Origin: Sphingomonadales bacterium
Lineage (GTDB): Bacteria > Pseudomonadota > Alphaproteobacteria > Sphingomonadales > Sphingomonadaceae
DNA length: 14,966 nucleotides
Direction: 5' to 3'
NCBI GenBank assembly: GCA_027489295.1
Contig: JAIYAA010000028.1
Location: forward strand, 1-14,966
Both the position numbers and the translations under genes were made by a program. The notes beneath the pieces are model-generated. The model worked only from the letters and a program-made list of their open reading frames with translations. It did not search any database and was not told the DNA's origin. Within the stretch, counting starts at the first letter, position 1. Every line of letters begins with the position of its first letter. Shown here piece after piece: positions 14,056-14,966 of this stretch.

Positions 14056-14796
14056 TTACCGCGGGCGCGGCGTGCCGCCGAACGGCATGGTCGGCGCCGG
14101 GCGCCGATCACGGCGGGGGAGCTGTGCCTGATAGGCGTGACCGCAATGGGCGACGCAATACGGGAAGCCCGGATTCACCTTGTCGCCGCAGAAGTGGAAG
14201 TCCGGCTCGCCCGGATGGCCGAGCGGCCATTTGCAGATCTTGTCGTTCAGATCGAGCAGCGTCGTCTTGCCCGCGATCGCCTCGCTCGGCTTGGCAGGGA
14301 CGAGGCGGCGCGGCGGGGCCGGCGAGATCGGCGGGGCCTGCTCGCCCGGATTCTGGCGGATGAAGCCGCCCGGGCCGACCGACCGGAGGACCTGCTGGGG
14401 CGCGCGCGGCGCCTCCGGCTCGGCGGCATCGTCCGTGACAGGCGCGGCGGCAGCGGCAACGGGAGCGGCGGGTGCGGGGGCCGCGGGGCGGGGCGCAGGC
14501 GGCGGCGCTTCCGCCTGCACGCGCGGCGCGGCGGGTGCCGGTGCGGGCTTCGGGGCGGGCGCGGGCTTGGGCTCGGCCGGGGCGGCGGGTGCCGCCGCAG
14601 CGGCGGCGGCCGCGGCTGCCGCCTTGGCTTCGTTCGCCTTCACCGGCGAGGGGCGCGAAGGCAGGCCGAGACGGTGGGCCTTGCCGATCACCGCGTTGCG
14701 CGACACGCCGCCCAGTTCCTCGGCGATCTGCGTCGCGGTCAGGCCGCTGTCCCACATCTTCTTCAGCGTTTCGATACGCTCGTCGGTCCAGCTCAC
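14056..14796 (-). CDS. gcrA: GcrA cell-cycle regulator
   Basis: 246 residues. The N-terminal DNA-binding helix-turn-helix MSWTDERIETLKKMWDSGLT through GGVSRNAVIGKAHRLGL (1-45) is diagnostic of GcrA, which in Caulobacter works with sigma-70 RNA polymerase at promoters carrying CcrM-methylated GANTC sites. The C-terminal block LLDLNDKICKWPLGHPGEPDFHFCG (180-204), then FPYCVAHC (211-218), is the conserved sigma-interacting region and holds four cysteines. Between them is a very long Ala/Pro-rich linker (about 55-165), making the protein clearly longer than Caulobacter GcrA (about 173 residues). The start is GTG 14796, with AAGGAA five bases upstream. It is divergent from the ABC permease gene across 52 bp. 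Confidence 0.93.
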   Translation of the reverse strand: MSWTDERIETLKKMWDSGLTATQIAEELGGVSRNAVIGKAHRLGLPSRPSPVKANEAKAAAAAAAAAAAPAAPAEPKPAPAPKPAPAPAAPRVQAEAPPPAPRPAAPAPAAPVAAAAAPVTDDAAEPEAPRAPQQVLRSVGPGGFIRQNPGEQAPPISPAPPRRLVPAKPSEAIAGKTTLLDLNDKICKWPLGHPGEPDFHFCGDKVNPGFPYCVAHCGHAYQAQLPRRDRRPAPTMPFGGTPRPR

Positions 14797-14848
14797 TTCG
14801 GTTCCTTCGTCTTGCGGGCGGCAGCGTCAGCGGGTACGCGATCGCGTC

Positions 14849-14966
14849 ATGAGCAGCCACCCCGAAATCGGTTCACAGCTTCCCGAGCCGGGCGTTCCGG
14901 TGATTCGCAACGTCAACTGGGGAGGCTTGCGCACCCTCTATATCAAGGAGGTGCGCCGTTTCTTCA
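14849..14966 (+). CDS. Probable ABC-2 type transporter permease, N-terminal fragment
   Basis: Only 39 codons are present before the right edge. After a polar, non-conserved start, the sequence VNWGGLRTLYIKEVRRFF resembles the cytoplasmic lead-in of ABC-2 type permeases (GLRTLYxKEVRRF, before the first membrane helix). Such permeases pair with an ATPase to export drugs, glycans or lipids; the substrate is unknown. ATG 14849 has no strong ribosome site, and an in-frame GTG further in (14932) is unlikely because it would split the conserved segment. The call rests on one short motif. Confidence 0.6.
   Translation, partial: MSSHPEIGSQLPEPGVPVIRNVNWGGLRTLYIKEVRRFF

Overview
This is a GC-rich, tightly packed chromosomal window that reads as an alphaproteobacterium, most likely a sphingomonad (Sphingomonadales). 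The main taxonomic clue is a GcrA cell-cycle regulator, which is essentially restricted to Alphaproteobacteria. The ParE N-terminus, the valine-catabolism gene set and the TonB-receptor style fit the same placement. The genus is inference; no rRNA or other marker gene is present.

Region 1 (1-5396, minus strand) is a valine-degradation operon read from right to left: mmsA (methylmalonate-semialdehyde dehydrogenase), an ACAD8-type isobutyryl-CoA dehydrogenase, 3-hydroxyisobutyryl-CoA hydrolase, an enoyl-CoA hydratase and mmsB (3-hydroxyisobutyrate dehydrogenase, cut by the left window edge). Together they carry isobutyryl-CoA through methacrylyl-CoA, 3-hydroxyisobutyryl-CoA, 3-hydroxyisobutyrate and methylmalonate semialdehyde to propionyl-CoA.

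This operon is studded with a palindromic repeat. Four copies of exactly 94 bp (253-346, 3346-3439, 3775-3868, 5515-5608) each consist of two inverted 28-bp hairpin arms around a 38-bp spacer, the architecture called REPIN in other bacteria. A fifth, solo 26-bp hairpin lies at 14006-14031. Two of the 94-bp copies tightly bracket a small GIY-YIG nuclease gene on the opposite strand, making a 523-bp repeat-nuclease-repeat unit wedged between mmsA and the acyl-CoA dehydrogenase gene. This is the most unusual structure in the window.

Region 2 (5686-7308, plus strand) holds three overlapping genes: an AIM24/TIGR00266-family protein, a GNAT acetyltransferase and a small two-helix membrane protein. 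Region 3 (7303-10564) has a DUF1624-type multi-spanning membrane protein (minus) divergent from a siderophore-type TonB-dependent receptor (plus) across only 43 bp. Region 4 (10558-14796, minus) carries a secreted class A beta-lactamase-fold serine hydrolase lacking the usual Glu166 motif, parE (topoisomerase IV subunit B) and gcrA with an unusually long Ala/Pro linker. At the right edge (14849 onward, plus) starts a probable ABC-2 type transporter permease, divergent from gcrA.

No tRNA, rRNA, CRISPR array or classical insertion sequence was seen. No stretch over 300 bp lacks a gene; the largest gap (5397-5685) holds a mmsA upstream region and one REPIN.
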